Assembly: GCA_016788635.1 (NCBI GenBank)
Contig: JAEUSU010000012.1
Coordinates: forward strand, 16,558-80,557
Direction of reading: 5' to 3'
From: Flavobacteriales bacterium
Lineage (GTDB): Bacteria; Bacteroidota; Bacteroidia; Flavobacteriales_F; PHOS-HE28
Length of the DNA stretch: 64,000 bases
Under the pieces are notes generated by a model. The model did no database searches. It had not been told where the DNA came from and saw only the letters and a program-made list of their open reading frames with translations. Shown here in pieces: positions 9,338-17,729 of the stretch; position 1 is the stretch's first letter, and every line of letters starts with the position of its first letter. A program made the translations under genes and the position numbers.

Positions 9338-10249
9338 TCACTCCTTCCGCAGCCACACGCACAGCTGCATCCCGGTGCCGGTGAGGCGCATCACGGGCTT
9401 CAGAATGGCGTCGAATACCGATGGCAGGAAGGTCTTGCACACGTACTGCTCGTGGAAGGCGATGCTGTAGCCATGCCTGGCCGCATGCCGGCGGAAGCTC
9501 TCCAGGTCGAACTCGTACAGGTGGTAAGGCTCGTGCATGGGGCTGGTGTTCGCCACCAGGTCCGTTCCGCGCAGGCGGTAGTACAGGTTCGCGAAGCGGT
9601 TGATGAGCCAGCGCGATGAAGGCACCTCGATGTGCATCACTCCCCCTTTCCGCAGCCAGCCCATCGCTTTCACGATGGCGGCCGAAGGGTCGTACACGTG
9701 CTCCAGCACCACACCGAAGGTCACGAAGTCAAAACTCGCGGGCTCATACTCCACCTCCTCGATCATGGCCTGCTTCAGCCGCTCAGGCCGGATGCCCATG
9801 CGTGTGATGGCGCGTTCGTGAAAGGGCTTGGACGGTTCGAACCCATGCGTTTCAAAGCCGCCCAGTTCCAAGGCGATCATGGCCTTGCCGATGCCCGCAC
9901 CCACATCCAGCGCACGCAGGCCGGGCCGGTCGCCCAACAAGGCCCGTGCACGCCGTACCTCCCCCCCGAAATAGCCTTCTGGCATCTGGAAGTAGTCCTC
10001 CTTCCAATAACTCTCTGGTGGAACACCGTAGTGGTCCTGGATATCAAAGGGGACGGGTTGCGGGTCGGTGTACACCAATCCGCAGCTGCGGCACCGCACC
10101 ACGGTGGTGGCAATGCCGATCACCCGGCGGGGGTGCCTGCCGTGCGGGCGGTTCAGCCGACGGCCCAGCACCCGGTTCTCTTCCACCGGTGTGCCACACA
10201 TGTTGCAATGCGTAATGCGCCGGAAGGTGTAACGCAGCTGATCGGACAT
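9338..10249 (-). CDS. Class I SAM-dependent methyltransferase with N-terminal Cys4 zinc-ribbon
   Basis: 303 residues. The N-terminus has paired CxxC motifs (HCNMCGTPV and RCRSCGLVY) typical of a structural zinc ribbon. The Rossmann-fold methyltransferase core follows: motif I LRALDVGAGIGK, an acidic post-motif (FEPS), and motif IV-like FDFVTFGVVLEHVYDP with GGVMHIEVPS. This Cys-ribbon plus methyltransferase layout resembles C-methyltransferases and glycan-modifying enzymes near surface polysaccharide genes, but no such neighbours exist here, so the substrate is unknown. TAAACTCG (10286-10279) is a weak -7 element. It is divergent from the TPR-cyclase gene. Confidence 0.8.
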   Translation of the reverse strand: MSDQLRYTFRRITHCNMCGTPVEENRVLGRRLNRPHGRHPRRVIGIATTVVRCRSCGLVYTDPQPVPFDIQDHYGVPPESYWKEDYFQMPEGYFGGEVRRARALLGDRPGLRALDVGAGIGKAMIALELGGFETHGFEPSKPFHERAITRMGIRPERLKQAMIEEVEYEPASFDFVTFGVVLEHVYDPSAAIVKAMGWLRKGGVMHIEVPSSRWLINRFANLYYRLRGTDLVANTSPMHEPYHLYEFDLESFRRHAARHGYSIAFHEQYVCKTFLPSVFDAILKPVMRLTGTGMQLCVWLRKE

Positions 10250-10321
10250 GGAGGGAACTGTGCTTGGTGAACGGCGCCCGAGTTTACATCATCCACCACG
10301 AAGTGGCTTCGCGTGCCCCGC

Positions 10322-10329
10322 TATCTTCA
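10322..10329 (+). promoter_or_regulatory. -7 element of the TPR-adenylate cyclase gene
   Basis: TATCTTCA, two mismatches to TAnnTTTG, 10 bases before the ATG at 10340. It supports the downstream start over the ATG at 10313. Confidence 0.3.
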
Positions 10330-10339
10330 CGCGGCTTCC

Positions 10340-12352
10340 ATGCGGCACGCGTTCACCTGTCTTCTCCTGGGCATGGCCTTGCAGGCCGGTGCCCAGTCCG
10401 ACTCGCTCTGGCGCGTATGGAACGATGCCGCACAGCCCGACAGCGCCCGGCTGAAGGCCATGCAGGTGCTCGCCTGGAAGGCGGTCTTTGAGCGACCGGA
10501 CAGCGGCATGGCGCTGGCGCGCAAACAACTGGACCTGGCCCGCCGCACCGAGTCGCAGCCCGCACAGTTCGAGGCCAGCACCACCCTGGCCGTGGGCAGC
10601 AGCATGAAGGGCGACTATTCCGCCGCGCTCACACACCTGCACGCCTGCCTGGCGCTGGCCAAGGCCATGAAGGACCCCAAACGCGAGGCGAACACCTACA
10701 GCAACCTCAGCAATGTGTACCGAAGCCTGGGCGATCTGCCCATGGCGCTCACCCAATTGCAGAAGAGCCAGCGGATCGATTCCGAACTGGACAACAAGGA
10801 AGGATTGGCGGGCACCTACAACAACATGGGCACCATCCAGACCGAGCTGAACAACCATCGCGAGGCCCTGGAGCTTTACCAACGCAGCGCGGCCCTTGCA
10901 GAGGAGCTGAACAGCGACCGCGGCCGGGCGCAAGCCGCGCTGAATGTGGGCAGTGCCTACCTGAACCTCGGGCAGCCGGACACCGCTGCGCAACTCTTCC
11001 TGCGCGGCCTGGAACTCTACCGGAGCATCGGGCGCAAACTGGAGCAGGGCATGGCTTTCAACAACCTGGGGCGGGCGTACGGGCAGCTTGGGCGGGCTGA
11101 AAATGCGTTCGCAAGCCTCGATTCCGCGCAGCGCATCCTCTCTTCGATCGGTGCCACACGCCCGCTGATCCGCACGCACGTGAACCGCGGCAACCTGCTC
11201 ATTGAACTGCAGCGCGGCAGAGAGGCCGTCGGTGCCTGCCGTGAAGGGGAAAAACTGGCCGAGGCCAACAACCTGTTGCAGCAACGTGTGGAATGCCTGC
11301 AATGCCTGCACCGCGCATACGAGCTCACGGGCGACTTCCGCAACGCCTACACGACGCAATCCGCCTACATGAGCGTGAACGACTCGCTGCTGAAGCTGAA
11401 CAACAGCAAAGAGGTGACCCGGCTGGAAGTGACACGCGCCTACCAGGAACGCATGCTCGCGGACAGCCTGGACAATGTGCGCAAGCTCCACGAACAGCAG
11501 ATGCTGGCACAGGAACACATCGCACGGGAGAAGGAGCGCCGCAACCTCTTCCTCTACGCGGGCCTGGGTGTCTTCGCGTTGTCCATCGGCCTGTGGAACC
11601 GGCTGCGTTTCGTTCGCCGCTCACGGGCCGCCATCCAGAAGGAGAAGGACCGCAGCGAGGGGCTGCTGCTCAACATCCTTCCCGCCGCCGTGGCGGAGGA
11701 ATTGAAGGACAAGGGCGAGGCTGAGGCGCGGTACTTCGAACAGGTCACGGTGCTCTTCACGGATTTCAAGGGCTTCACGGCGCTCAGCGAGCGGGTGAGC
11801 CCGCAGCAACTCGTGCGCGACCTCAACGAGTGCTTCAGCGCGTTCGACCGCATCTGCGAGAAGCACGGCATCGAGAAGATCAAGACCATCGGCGATGCGT
11901 ACATGGCCGCGGGTGGATTGCCGACACCGAACACCACACACACCGTTGACGTGATAAACGCCGCGCTGGAGATGCGCGACTTCATCGCCGATGGCAAAGC
12001 GCGGAAGTCGGCGGCAGGCCGCCCCTACTTCGAGGTCCGCATCGGCATCCACACCGGGCCGGTGGTCGCGGGCATCGTAGGCGTGAAGAAGTTCCAGTAT
12101 GATATCTGGGGTGATTCGGTGAACACCGCGAGCCGGATGGAGAGCAGTGGCGAGGTGGGAAAGGTCAACATCAGCGAGGCCACCTACCAGGTGGTGGAAC
12201 AGTTGTCCGTTGCCGGTCAGGCTGAGCCCGTCGAAGCCCAGGCAACGAACAACGCAAATCGAAAAACTTCCGACTTCAGCTTCACCCACCGCGGAAAAGT
12301 GCAGGCCAAGGGCAAGGGGGAGATGGAGATGTACTTTGTGGAACGGGCGTGA
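10340..12352 (+). CDS. TPR-containing class III adenylate cyclase
   Basis: 670 residues. Order: signal peptide (1-18), exported TPR repeats (about 30-370, with repeated NNMGTIQ / ALNVGSAYLNLG type helices), coiled coil, one membrane helix (about 402-420), linker (LLLNILPAAVAEEL), then a cytosolic cyclase domain. Catalytic residues are present: metal Asp in FTDFKGFT, Lys and second metal Asp in KTIGDAYM, and Asp plus Asn/Arg in DIWGDSVNTASRM. The Lys/Asp pair predicts ATP as substrate. It probably makes cAMP in response to a periplasmic protein signal. An in-frame stretch at about residues 626-646 is encoded by a dispersed-repeat-like sequence. Confidence 0.9.
   Translation: MRHAFTCLLLGMALQAGAQSDSLWRVWNDAAQPDSARLKAMQVLAWKAVFERPDSGMALARKQLDLARRTESQPAQFEASTTLAVGSSMKGDYSAALTHLHACLALAKAMKDPKREANTYSNLSNVYRSLGDLPMALTQLQKSQRIDSELDNKEGLAGTYNNMGTIQTELNNHREALELYQRSAALAEELNSDRGRAQAALNVGSAYLNLGQPDTAAQLFLRGLELYRSIGRKLEQGMAFNNLGRAYGQLGRAENAFASLDSAQRILSSIGATRPLIRTHVNRGNLLIELQRGREAVGACREGEKLAEANNLLQQRVECLQCLHRAYELTGDFRNAYTTQSAYMSVNDSLLKLNNSKEVTRLEVTRAYQERMLADSLDNVRKLHEQQMLAQEHIAREKERRNLFLYAGLGVFALSIGLWNRLRFVRRSRAAIQKEKDRSEGLLLNILPAAVAEELKDKGEAEARYFEQVTVLFTDFKGFTALSERVSPQQLVRDLNECFSAFDRICEKHGIEKIKTIGDAYMAAGGLPTPNTTHTVDVINAALEMRDFIADGKARKSAAGRPYFEVRIGIHTGPVVAGIVGVKKFQYDIWGDSVNTASRMESSGEVGKVNISEATYQVVEQLSVAGQAEPVEAQATNNANRKTSDFSFTHRGKVQAKGKGEMEMYFVERA
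12217..12238 (+). repeat. Dispersed-repeat-like sequence inside the cyclase gene
   Basis: TCAGGCTGAGCCCGTCGAAG plus two bases, including the inverted arms GGCT and AGCC. I recognise this word from intergenic repeats in many bacterial genomes. It is read in frame and adds a low-complexity, Ala-rich segment between conserved cyclase blocks. Confidence 0.45.
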
Positions 12353-12356
12353 TGAC

Positions 12357-13697
12357 CTATTGCACGAGGAGCCGCTGCGTGAGGATCTCATCGCCCAGCT
12401 GCGCACGAACGAGGTAGACGCCGGGTGGCAGCACCTGATCAGGGTTGATGGCAGTGGTGTTCAACCCATCCATGACCAGGCTCCGCGAAAAAGCCAGCCG
12501 GCCCATCGGATCATACACTTCCAACACGACGGCCTCCCCGGTCCCTGCCATGCCCGTGAACCGGATGCTGAACGTTCCATCCGGCGATGGCACGGGGAAC
12601 AACACCAGGGCGGGTTCCTGTTCAAGCTCCTGCTCCAGGTCCCTGAAGCCGGGCCAGGGGTGCGTGGCGATCTTCACAGTGCAGCTTTCACCAAAGGGGC
12701 ACCACGTGACCCCCCCATCCAGACTGGCGCGCACCTGCACATTGTAGGTGCGACCCCGCTTCAAGGGCTGGGTGGCCCATCGCACCATCTGCAAGGCGTT
12801 CGTGGCCACGGCAATGTTGCGTGCATAGGTGGGCTGGCCCGGTGCATTGGTGAACCTGAACTGGTACTTGGTGGCCCCGGGCACTTCGTCCGCATACAGA
12901 TGGCGAGAGCCGTTCAGCAGGATGTCCGTGACACCGCAGGAGACCTCTGGCGATGCGGTGGTGGTGAGGCCGGTGAGCGTGCAGGGATCCGATCCGGTCT
13001 TCATGCCCCCATCGGCACGGTCCGTGAACGAATTGCCTGGAATATCCACCAACGTGGCGCCCAAATTCTTCACCCGTGCATAACCCGGGCCGCGCGATCC
13101 GGCGGAGATGCCGTCCCCGCCACTGTCATAGAGCTCGAACTGATGGCACGCGCCAGCGACCAGGGCCACCTGCACCGACTGCAATGCGTTGGCATCGGCA
13201 TAGGGCCCGCCTTGCGCCGCGATCGTGCCGTCCACCCGGCGGATGATCCATGTGATCTCGCCGGGGTTGTCATCCGTCATGATCTCCACCAGTACGTGGA
13301 AACCGGTCGCAGCGAGGGGTGAAGCGGCCACCTCCTTCGTAAGTATGTTGCCTGTGGCTCCTTCATCAGGCTGCCCGTTCACGCTGATGATGCGGAACTC
13401 CAGCTCATCACCGGGGGCTACGGGAACGGACGGGAAAGCTGGTTGGCGGAACTCACCCGAGGCCGCTGGCACGGCCAGGATCCAATTGAATGAGTTGTTC
13501 ATCACGCCGTTCTTCCAGGTCTCCACCACACAGGTGGCCATGGTGATGCTGCCCATGTTCTGGATGCGCAGCACCGGGGTGACAAAGCCATCACAAGGGA
13601 ATGCATGCCCCCGGTAGGCATCGATGCGTGCATCATAGGCGGATTGGGCCAAAGCCAGGACAGGAGCGAACAGAAAAAGGGTGATGAGCTGCCTCAT
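12357..13697 (-). CDS. Secreted T9SS type A sorting-domain protein
   Basis: 446 residues. Signal peptide 1-18 (MRQLITLFLFAPVLALAQ). The middle has beta-sandwich-like repeats: a calcium-binding-like QFELYDSGGDGISAGSRGPG segment around residue 200, and a fibronectin-like region with YNVQVRASLDGG. The last 85 residues form a T9SS type A sorting domain (LFPVPSPDGTFSIRF, VYDPMGRL, LPPGVYLVR, ending QRLLVQ). It is therefore probably exported through the type IX system and attached to the cell surface or released. The function is unknown. Start 13697 was preferred over 13736 because it begins the signal peptide and has a perfect promoter. Confidence 0.8.
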   Translation of the reverse strand: MRQLITLFLFAPVLALAQSAYDARIDAYRGHAFPCDGFVTPVLRIQNMGSITMATCVVETWKNGVMNNSFNWILAVPAASGEFRQPAFPSVPVAPGDELEFRIISVNGQPDEGATGNILTKEVAASPLAATGFHVLVEIMTDDNPGEITWIIRRVDGTIAAQGGPYADANALQSVQVALVAGACHQFELYDSGGDGISAGSRGPGYARVKNLGATLVDIPGNSFTDRADGGMKTGSDPCTLTGLTTTASPEVSCGVTDILLNGSRHLYADEVPGATKYQFRFTNAPGQPTYARNIAVATNALQMVRWATQPLKRGRTYNVQVRASLDGGVTWCPFGESCTVKIATHPWPGFRDLEQELEQEPALVLFPVPSPDGTFSIRFTGMAGTGEAVVLEVYDPMGRLAFSRSLVMDGLNTTAINPDQVLPPGVYLVRAQLGDEILTQRLLVQ

Positions 13698-13715
13698 GGT
13701 TCGGAGTTGGAAGGC

Positions 13716-13746
13716 CAAACGTAGCCCAGCCCGCACGCCCGGGCAA
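13716..13746 (-). promoter_or_regulatory. Promoter of the T9SS protein gene
   Basis: TACGTTTG (13723-13716 on the minus strand) matches TAnnTTTG exactly. A TTG at 13746-13744 lies 20 bases upstream. The leader to the ATG at 13697 would be about 13 bases. Confidence 0.6.
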
Positions 13747-13773
13747 TAGAACTTTGGTTGACGATCGGCCCGG

Positions 13774-16161
13774 TCAGAAATTCAGTGTGACCCCGCCGAA
13801 CACATGCACCGGTGCCTGGGGGAAAAGGCTCACGTAGTCATTGCGCCGACCGTCACTGATGGTGCTGTACACCCAGCCGTTGTTCTCGTAAAGTTCGCTG
13901 AAGAGGTTGCGCACGGTGAGGTTCAGGTCGATGCGCTTCACGCCCTTCAGCCCGGAAAGCGCGACGTTCAAGCGCAGGTCGTTCACGAAGAAGGGGTCCA
14001 ATGCTCGGTCTGGGCTCGCGGTGTTGTCCAGGAATTGCCGGCCAACATACTTGGAGAGCAGCGAAAGGTCCGCATGACCATGTGAAGCATCATCCCACAG
14101 GCGCACCACCAGTTCACTGCCTGCGATCACGGATGGCGAGAACGCGATCTCCGTGGTGCCGTGGTCGATCGTGACCGGCGCATAGGAGACCTCATCATAC
14201 AAGGTCTCGCTGAAGTTCTCGATGATGTTGCGGCTGAGGGTGAGGTTGCCCTTCCATGTGATGCGTTTGGTGGCGCGCGCGGCCCAGGTAAGCTCCACCC
14301 CTGTGCGGTGGCTGTTCGGCACGTTGGTGCGCAGGGCATAGCCCACGTCATTGAGCGCACCCGTAAGCACGAGCTGATCGGTGTAGTCCATGTAGTAGAC
14401 GTTCACGCCGCCGGAAAAGCGCGCGCCACGCTGCGTGTAGCCCAGTTCATAATCGATCATGCGCTCGGGCTTGGGGCGGCTTTGCGGGGTGCTTTCCACC
14501 AGGTCGCTGCGGTTGGGCTCCCGGTGCGCCATGGCCACGCTGGCGTAAACGCGGCCGGTGCCGGTCAAGAGCCACTCCGCACCCGCCTTCGGGTTGAAGA
14601 AGGTCCAGGCGGCGTCCTGTGTCACGTTCTCCAGCGCATTGTTGTACCCCAGGAAATCGTGCGCCACGGAACGCAGCTGCACATCGCCGAAAAGGCGCAG
14701 GCGCTCGGCTGCGGCGTAGGTGAGCTTGGCGAAGGCGTTGCCATCGCGCTTCACCGCATCGTTGGTGTAGTAGCGCTGGCGGATCTCGCTATCACCAGCC
14801 CACTGCGCCCAGATCACCTCGCCGAAGTGGTCGCCGCGGTACTCGCTGTAGCTCCCGCCCACCACCAGGCGGTGCGCCCCCATCCGGTGTTCATAGAACA
14901 GGTTCGTGCCCAGCAGGGTGTTGTCCAGCCAGCGGCGGCGGATCACATCCCCTTCGGTGAGCGTGGTGTCGCCGATGAAGATGGGGCCGATGCCGTATCG
15001 CGCCAGCTCATCCTGCTCCCTGAACTGTTCGAAATAGCCCGCGCCATCCACGCGGAACAAGGTGATGTTCAATGCGCCGTTCGCGCCCACGCGCTGGTCG
15101 AACAACAACTGGTAGTGGGTCTGCCGGTAGTCGTCCACCTGGTTGTCGTAGGTGTAAGGGTTGAAGGTGCGGTTGGTGTCCAGCACCTCGCGCGGCACGC
15201 CTTCCCAAGCCTGGTAGGTCACCTGGTGGCCGCTCATGGCGATGAGGCGAAGGGAGCGTTGCGCGCCCATCCAGGCACCCTGCAGGTACCAGCTCTTCAT
15301 GTCCGCCGTGGCGCGGTCGATGAAGCCGTCGCTGGTGATGGAGCTGAGGCGACCATCGAGGCTGAAGCGCTCTTGGATCAACCCGGTGCCGAAGCGCGCG
15401 GTGGCGCGCAGGGTGTTGAAGGAACCGCCCGATAGTGCCAGTTCACCAAAGGCCTCGCGTTGTACGGAGGTGGTGCGCATGTTCACGCTGGCACCAAAGG
15501 CGCCCGGGCCGTTCGTACTTGAACCCACTCCGCGTTGCACCTCCACATCCTCCAATCCGCTGGCCAGGTCGGGCATGTTCACCCAGAACACGGCCTGGCT
15601 CTCCGCGTCGTTCACGGGCACGCCATTAAGCGTGACGTTGATCCGTGTGGCGTCGCTGCCGCGGATGCGCATGCCGGTGTAGCCGATGCCGGTGCCCGCA
15701 TCCGTGGTGGTGACCATGCTGGGCTGCAGTTCCAGCAGCACGGGGATGTCCACGCCGGTGTTCATGCGCCGGATGTCATCCTGCGTCACACGGCTCTGGG
15801 CGAATGGCGCGCGTTCGCCGGCGCGCAGGGCCGTGACCTCCGCCTCGCTCATGTACACGACGGTGGGCCGCATGCGGATGTCGCAGGTGTTCGCACCATC
15901 GATGAGCAGCAGCAGGGTGTCCACCGCCTCGTAGCCCACGTACCGCAGGCGCAGGCGCACGATGCCCGCACGCAGACCGGTCAGCTGGTAGCGGCCCTGC
16001 GCATCGGTGGTGGTGCCGAAGCGCTGGTCATCGCCCACCACAAGCGCCACGGCGTCCAAGGGCGCATCGCCCTCGCCAGTAACACGGCCGCTGAGCTGGA
16101 CTTGTGCGAACAAGGATGCGCTGACGATCGAAAGCGCAAAAAGCAAGATGTACTTCCTCAT
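13774..16161 (-). CDS. TonB-dependent receptor under a TPP riboswitch (probable thiamin uptake)
   Basis: 795-residue outer-membrane receptor. Signal peptide 1-19, carboxypeptidase-regulatory-like domain about 20-100 (GRVTGEGDAPLDAVALVVGD), plug about 115-240 (GMRIRGSDATRINVTLNGVPVND, GAFGASVNMRT), then a 22-strand-type barrel ending in VTLNF. Start 16161 follows GGAGGAACCC, the only clear Shine-Dalgarno-like run noted in the window. The leader holds a TPP riboswitch, which in Bacteroidota often controls receptors for thiamin or its phosphates. The substrate is therefore inferred from regulation; the barrel sequence alone does not show it. Confidence 0.9.
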   Translation of the reverse strand: MRKYILLFALSIVSASLFAQVQLSGRVTGEGDAPLDAVALVVGDDQRFGTTTDAQGRYQLTGLRAGIVRLRLRYVGYEAVDTLLLLIDGANTCDIRMRPTVVYMSEAEVTALRAGERAPFAQSRVTQDDIRRMNTGVDIPVLLELQPSMVTTTDAGTGIGYTGMRIRGSDATRINVTLNGVPVNDAESQAVFWVNMPDLASGLEDVEVQRGVGSSTNGPGAFGASVNMRTTSVQREAFGELALSGGSFNTLRATARFGTGLIQERFSLDGRLSSITSDGFIDRATADMKSWYLQGAWMGAQRSLRLIAMSGHQVTYQAWEGVPREVLDTNRTFNPYTYDNQVDDYRQTHYQLLFDQRVGANGALNITLFRVDGAGYFEQFREQDELARYGIGPIFIGDTTLTEGDVIRRRWLDNTLLGTNLFYEHRMGAHRLVVGGSYSEYRGDHFGEVIWAQWAGDSEIRQRYYTNDAVKRDGNAFAKLTYAAAERLRLFGDVQLRSVAHDFLGYNNALENVTQDAAWTFFNPKAGAEWLLTGTGRVYASVAMAHREPNRSDLVESTPQSRPKPERMIDYELGYTQRGARFSGGVNVYYMDYTDQLVLTGALNDVGYALRTNVPNSHRTGVELTWAARATKRITWKGNLTLSRNIIENFSETLYDEVSYAPVTIDHGTTEIAFSPSVIAGSELVVRLWDDASHGHADLSLLSKYVGRQFLDNTASPDRALDPFFVNDLRLNVALSGLKGVKRIDLNLTVRNLFSELYENNGWVYSTISDGRRNDYVSLFPQAPVHVFGGVTLNF

Positions 16162-16212
16162 GGGTTCCTCCGGATGTGTGTGTCTGCCCGGAGGTGCCAC
16201 GCGCGGTGGCCG

Positions 16213-16296
16213 TTTCCCTTCGCAGCATTACCTGCGCAGGTTCAGCGGGTATGATCTCAGCACCCACCACATGGCGGGGCACCCCGTTGCAAGACG
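16213..16296 (-). ncRNA. TPP (THI-box) riboswitch
   Basis: Read on the minus strand, the conserved core occurs in order: GGGGTGCC, GCTGAGA, ATACCCG, GAACCTG, then GGTAATGCTGCGAAGGGAA. These are the J2/4, pyrimidine-binding and pyrophosphate-binding elements of the thiamin pyrophosphate aptamer. It sits about 50 bases upstream of the TonB receptor ATG. The expression platform probably masks the GGAGG-like ribosome site. A TACCTTCG -7-like element at 16307-16300 would start transcription at the aptamer's 5' edge. The outer P1 helix is not obvious. Confidence 0.85.
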
Positions 16297-16392
16297 GGAC
16301 GAAGGTAATCAGATGGTGGTTCACAGGAGCGCATGGCATTCCCGATCATCAGTCGCAACGCTAAACCTCCGTTGCGAACAAGAACCTATTCG

Positions 16393-16683
16393 TCATAATT
16401 CCACGCACTCCTTCTCGATCAGCTTGCGGAACGCCGGGCTGGTTGAGGCAAGGTCCAACAGGTCGACGGAGATGGGCAGGTCACTCTCCTCGAACGCGTT
16501 GCGCAATTCAGCCATCGTACGCAGATCGATCGCGGAACCTGCATACAATGCCAGATCAAGGTCGCTGAATCGCTTGGCGGTGCCATTGACACGCGATCCG
16601 AACGCCCAAGCTTTCACACCCGGGGCAACGGATGCCAGGACCTTGCGCACCATTTCCTGATGGTCTGGGTTAAGGTCAAGCAT
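16393..16683 (-). CDS. Minimal nucleotidyltransferase (MNT) domain protein of a HEPN/MNT pair
   Basis: 96 residues, a pol-beta-fold nucleotidyltransferase. The signature AFGSRVNGTAKRFSDLDLAL contains GSRxxG and DxD metal ligands. It overlaps the upstream HEPN gene by 8 bases, the usual arrangement for two-gene HEPN/MNT modules. In characterised pairs (MntA/HepT type) the MNT protein adenylylates the HEPN RNase and so neutralises it; whether this pair works as a toxin-antitoxin or in another role is inference. A third acidic residue is probably in SVDLLDL near residue 73. Confidence 0.85.
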   Translation of the reverse strand: MLDLNPDHQEMVRKVLASVAPGVKAWAFGSRVNGTAKRFSDLDLALYAGSAIDLRTMAELRNAFEESDLPISVDLLDLASTSPAFRKLIEKECVEL

Positions 16684-17071
16684 GGTACTCCTTCAAGTTG
16701 CGCAAGAGCTCCGCTGTGTCCTTCACGAACACCTTAAGCAAGGTCGTGACCTTCCGCGCGTTCGCCTCCTCGTAGGTATGGCTGGTAAGGTTGCGTGCTT
16801 CGTGGTAGGCGAACCATTTCAAGGGGTCTCCGATCAGCGAAGCCCGCGCCGCCAACCGGAAGAGTTCGCGGCGGGGGAGGCTCTCCACGTCCTGGCGCCC
16901 GGCCCATTGCAGGTGCCTCCGCATCATCTTCCAAGCCATTTCATAGGTGAACTCGAAACGCTTCACCGCCGCATCACGCACCACATCATCATCAAGATTC
17001 ATCCGCACCACCTTGCGTAGAGCGGTGAGCGAACGGCGCAAAGGCCCCAGGTCCAGCTTGGTGGGTGACAT
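16676..17071 (-). CDS. HEPN-domain protein (HI0074-type nucleotidyltransferase substrate-binding family)
   Basis: 131 residues, all-helical. The RNase-type HEPN motif Rx4H is present as RNLTSH about residue 94, followed by TYEE. The FEFTYEMAWKMMRRHLQ segment is typical of the HI0074 family. It is translated first in a two-gene operon with the MNT protein. TATTTTTG (17086-17079), an exact TAnnTTTG, ends 7 bases before the ATG at 17071, fixing the start and implying a leaderless message. It is a likely toxin or regulatory RNase component. Confidence 0.85.
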   Translation of the reverse strand: MSPTKLDLGPLRRSLTALRKVVRMNLDDDVVRDAAVKRFEFTYEMAWKMMRRHLQWAGRQDVESLPRRELFRLAARASLIGDPLKWFAYHEARNLTSHTYEEANARKVTTLLKVFVKDTAELLRNLKEYHA

Positions 17072-17078
17072 GGTGGTT

Positions 17079-17086
17079 CAAAAATA
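17079..17086 (-). promoter_or_regulatory. -7 element of the HEPN/MNT operon
   Basis: TATTTTTG on the minus strand, an exact match, 7 bases upstream of the HEPN start codon. Confidence 0.5.
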
Positions 17087-17131
17087 CCCGCTGGAACGGA
17101 CCGGATGCCATGACCTGCCCGGAATGGACCT

Positions 17132-17644
17132 TCACCTGCCGTTGATCGAGTCCACGGCTGCATCCATCCTTGCTCCGTGATCTCCTTGCAAGGTCACAAA
17201 AGGATGTCCGCATGTGCGCAACTCCCCTGACCATATCATGAACAACCGCTCCCGATCTTGCGGGTTCTCGCGCAAGGGGTCGGGCTCCCAAGGGATGTCC
17301 GGCCGGCAGAGCAGCCGCAGGTCATAGTGCACCTCACGCACGATGCGATCGATCTCCGGATCCACACGGCCGTATTTCACCTGGCTCCAGATGCGGTAGT
17401 TCAGCAGGTCGGTATCAATGAAGAGGAACCGTGCGCCACGCGCCACACGCAGGGCCTCCTGCTCCAACTCCACATGGTAGCGGGCGATGCGCACGAGATC
17501 CGCTTCGGTGTAGGTCGGTCCGTGCTGCTCCAGCCACGTGCGCGAGGGGTCGGGCACCCAGGGCGCACCGTAGTGCGCTGCCAACGCCTGGGCCAGGGTG
17601 GTCTTGCCGCTGCTTTCAGGTCCTACAATGGCGATCTTTCGCAT
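17132..17644 (-). CDS. NadR-like AAA-family ATPase / ribosylnicotinamide kinase-like protein
   Basis: 170 residues, a P-loop kinase. Walker A is GPESSGKTT near the N-terminus. Further hallmarks are a PDPSRTWLEQHGPTYTEADL segment and FLFIDTDLLNY (Walker B-like), which match the C-terminal kinase domain of NadR (AAA_28). It likely phosphorylates a small nucleoside such as nicotinamide riboside. Bacteroidota often carry it beside a PnuC-family permease; here the permease lies 3 kb away at 20.4-21.0 kb. The long upstream ORF extension to 17962 is out of register with any signal; the ATG at 17644 starts the conserved MRKIAIVGPESSGKTT. Confidence 0.8.
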   Translation of the reverse strand: MRKIAIVGPESSGKTTLAQALAAHYGAPWVPDPSRTWLEQHGPTYTEADLVRIARYHVELEQEALRVARGARFLFIDTDLLNYRIWSQVKYGRVDPEIDRIVREVHYDLRLLCRPDIPWEPDPLRENPQDRERLFMIWSGELRTCGHPFVTLQGDHGARMDAAVDSINGR

Positions 17645-17729
17645 CCCGTTGAACCGGTCGTCACCGGCGAGGCAGCGAAGTTCGGCCGGCTTCCATCTAT
17701 TCGCTAAGAACGGACCAAAACACCCTGCC

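Noticed and set aside
10289..11518. 409-residue minus-strand ORF opposite the TPR cyclase
   Set aside because: Shadow of TPR codons; Leu/Val/His-rich and without any domain.
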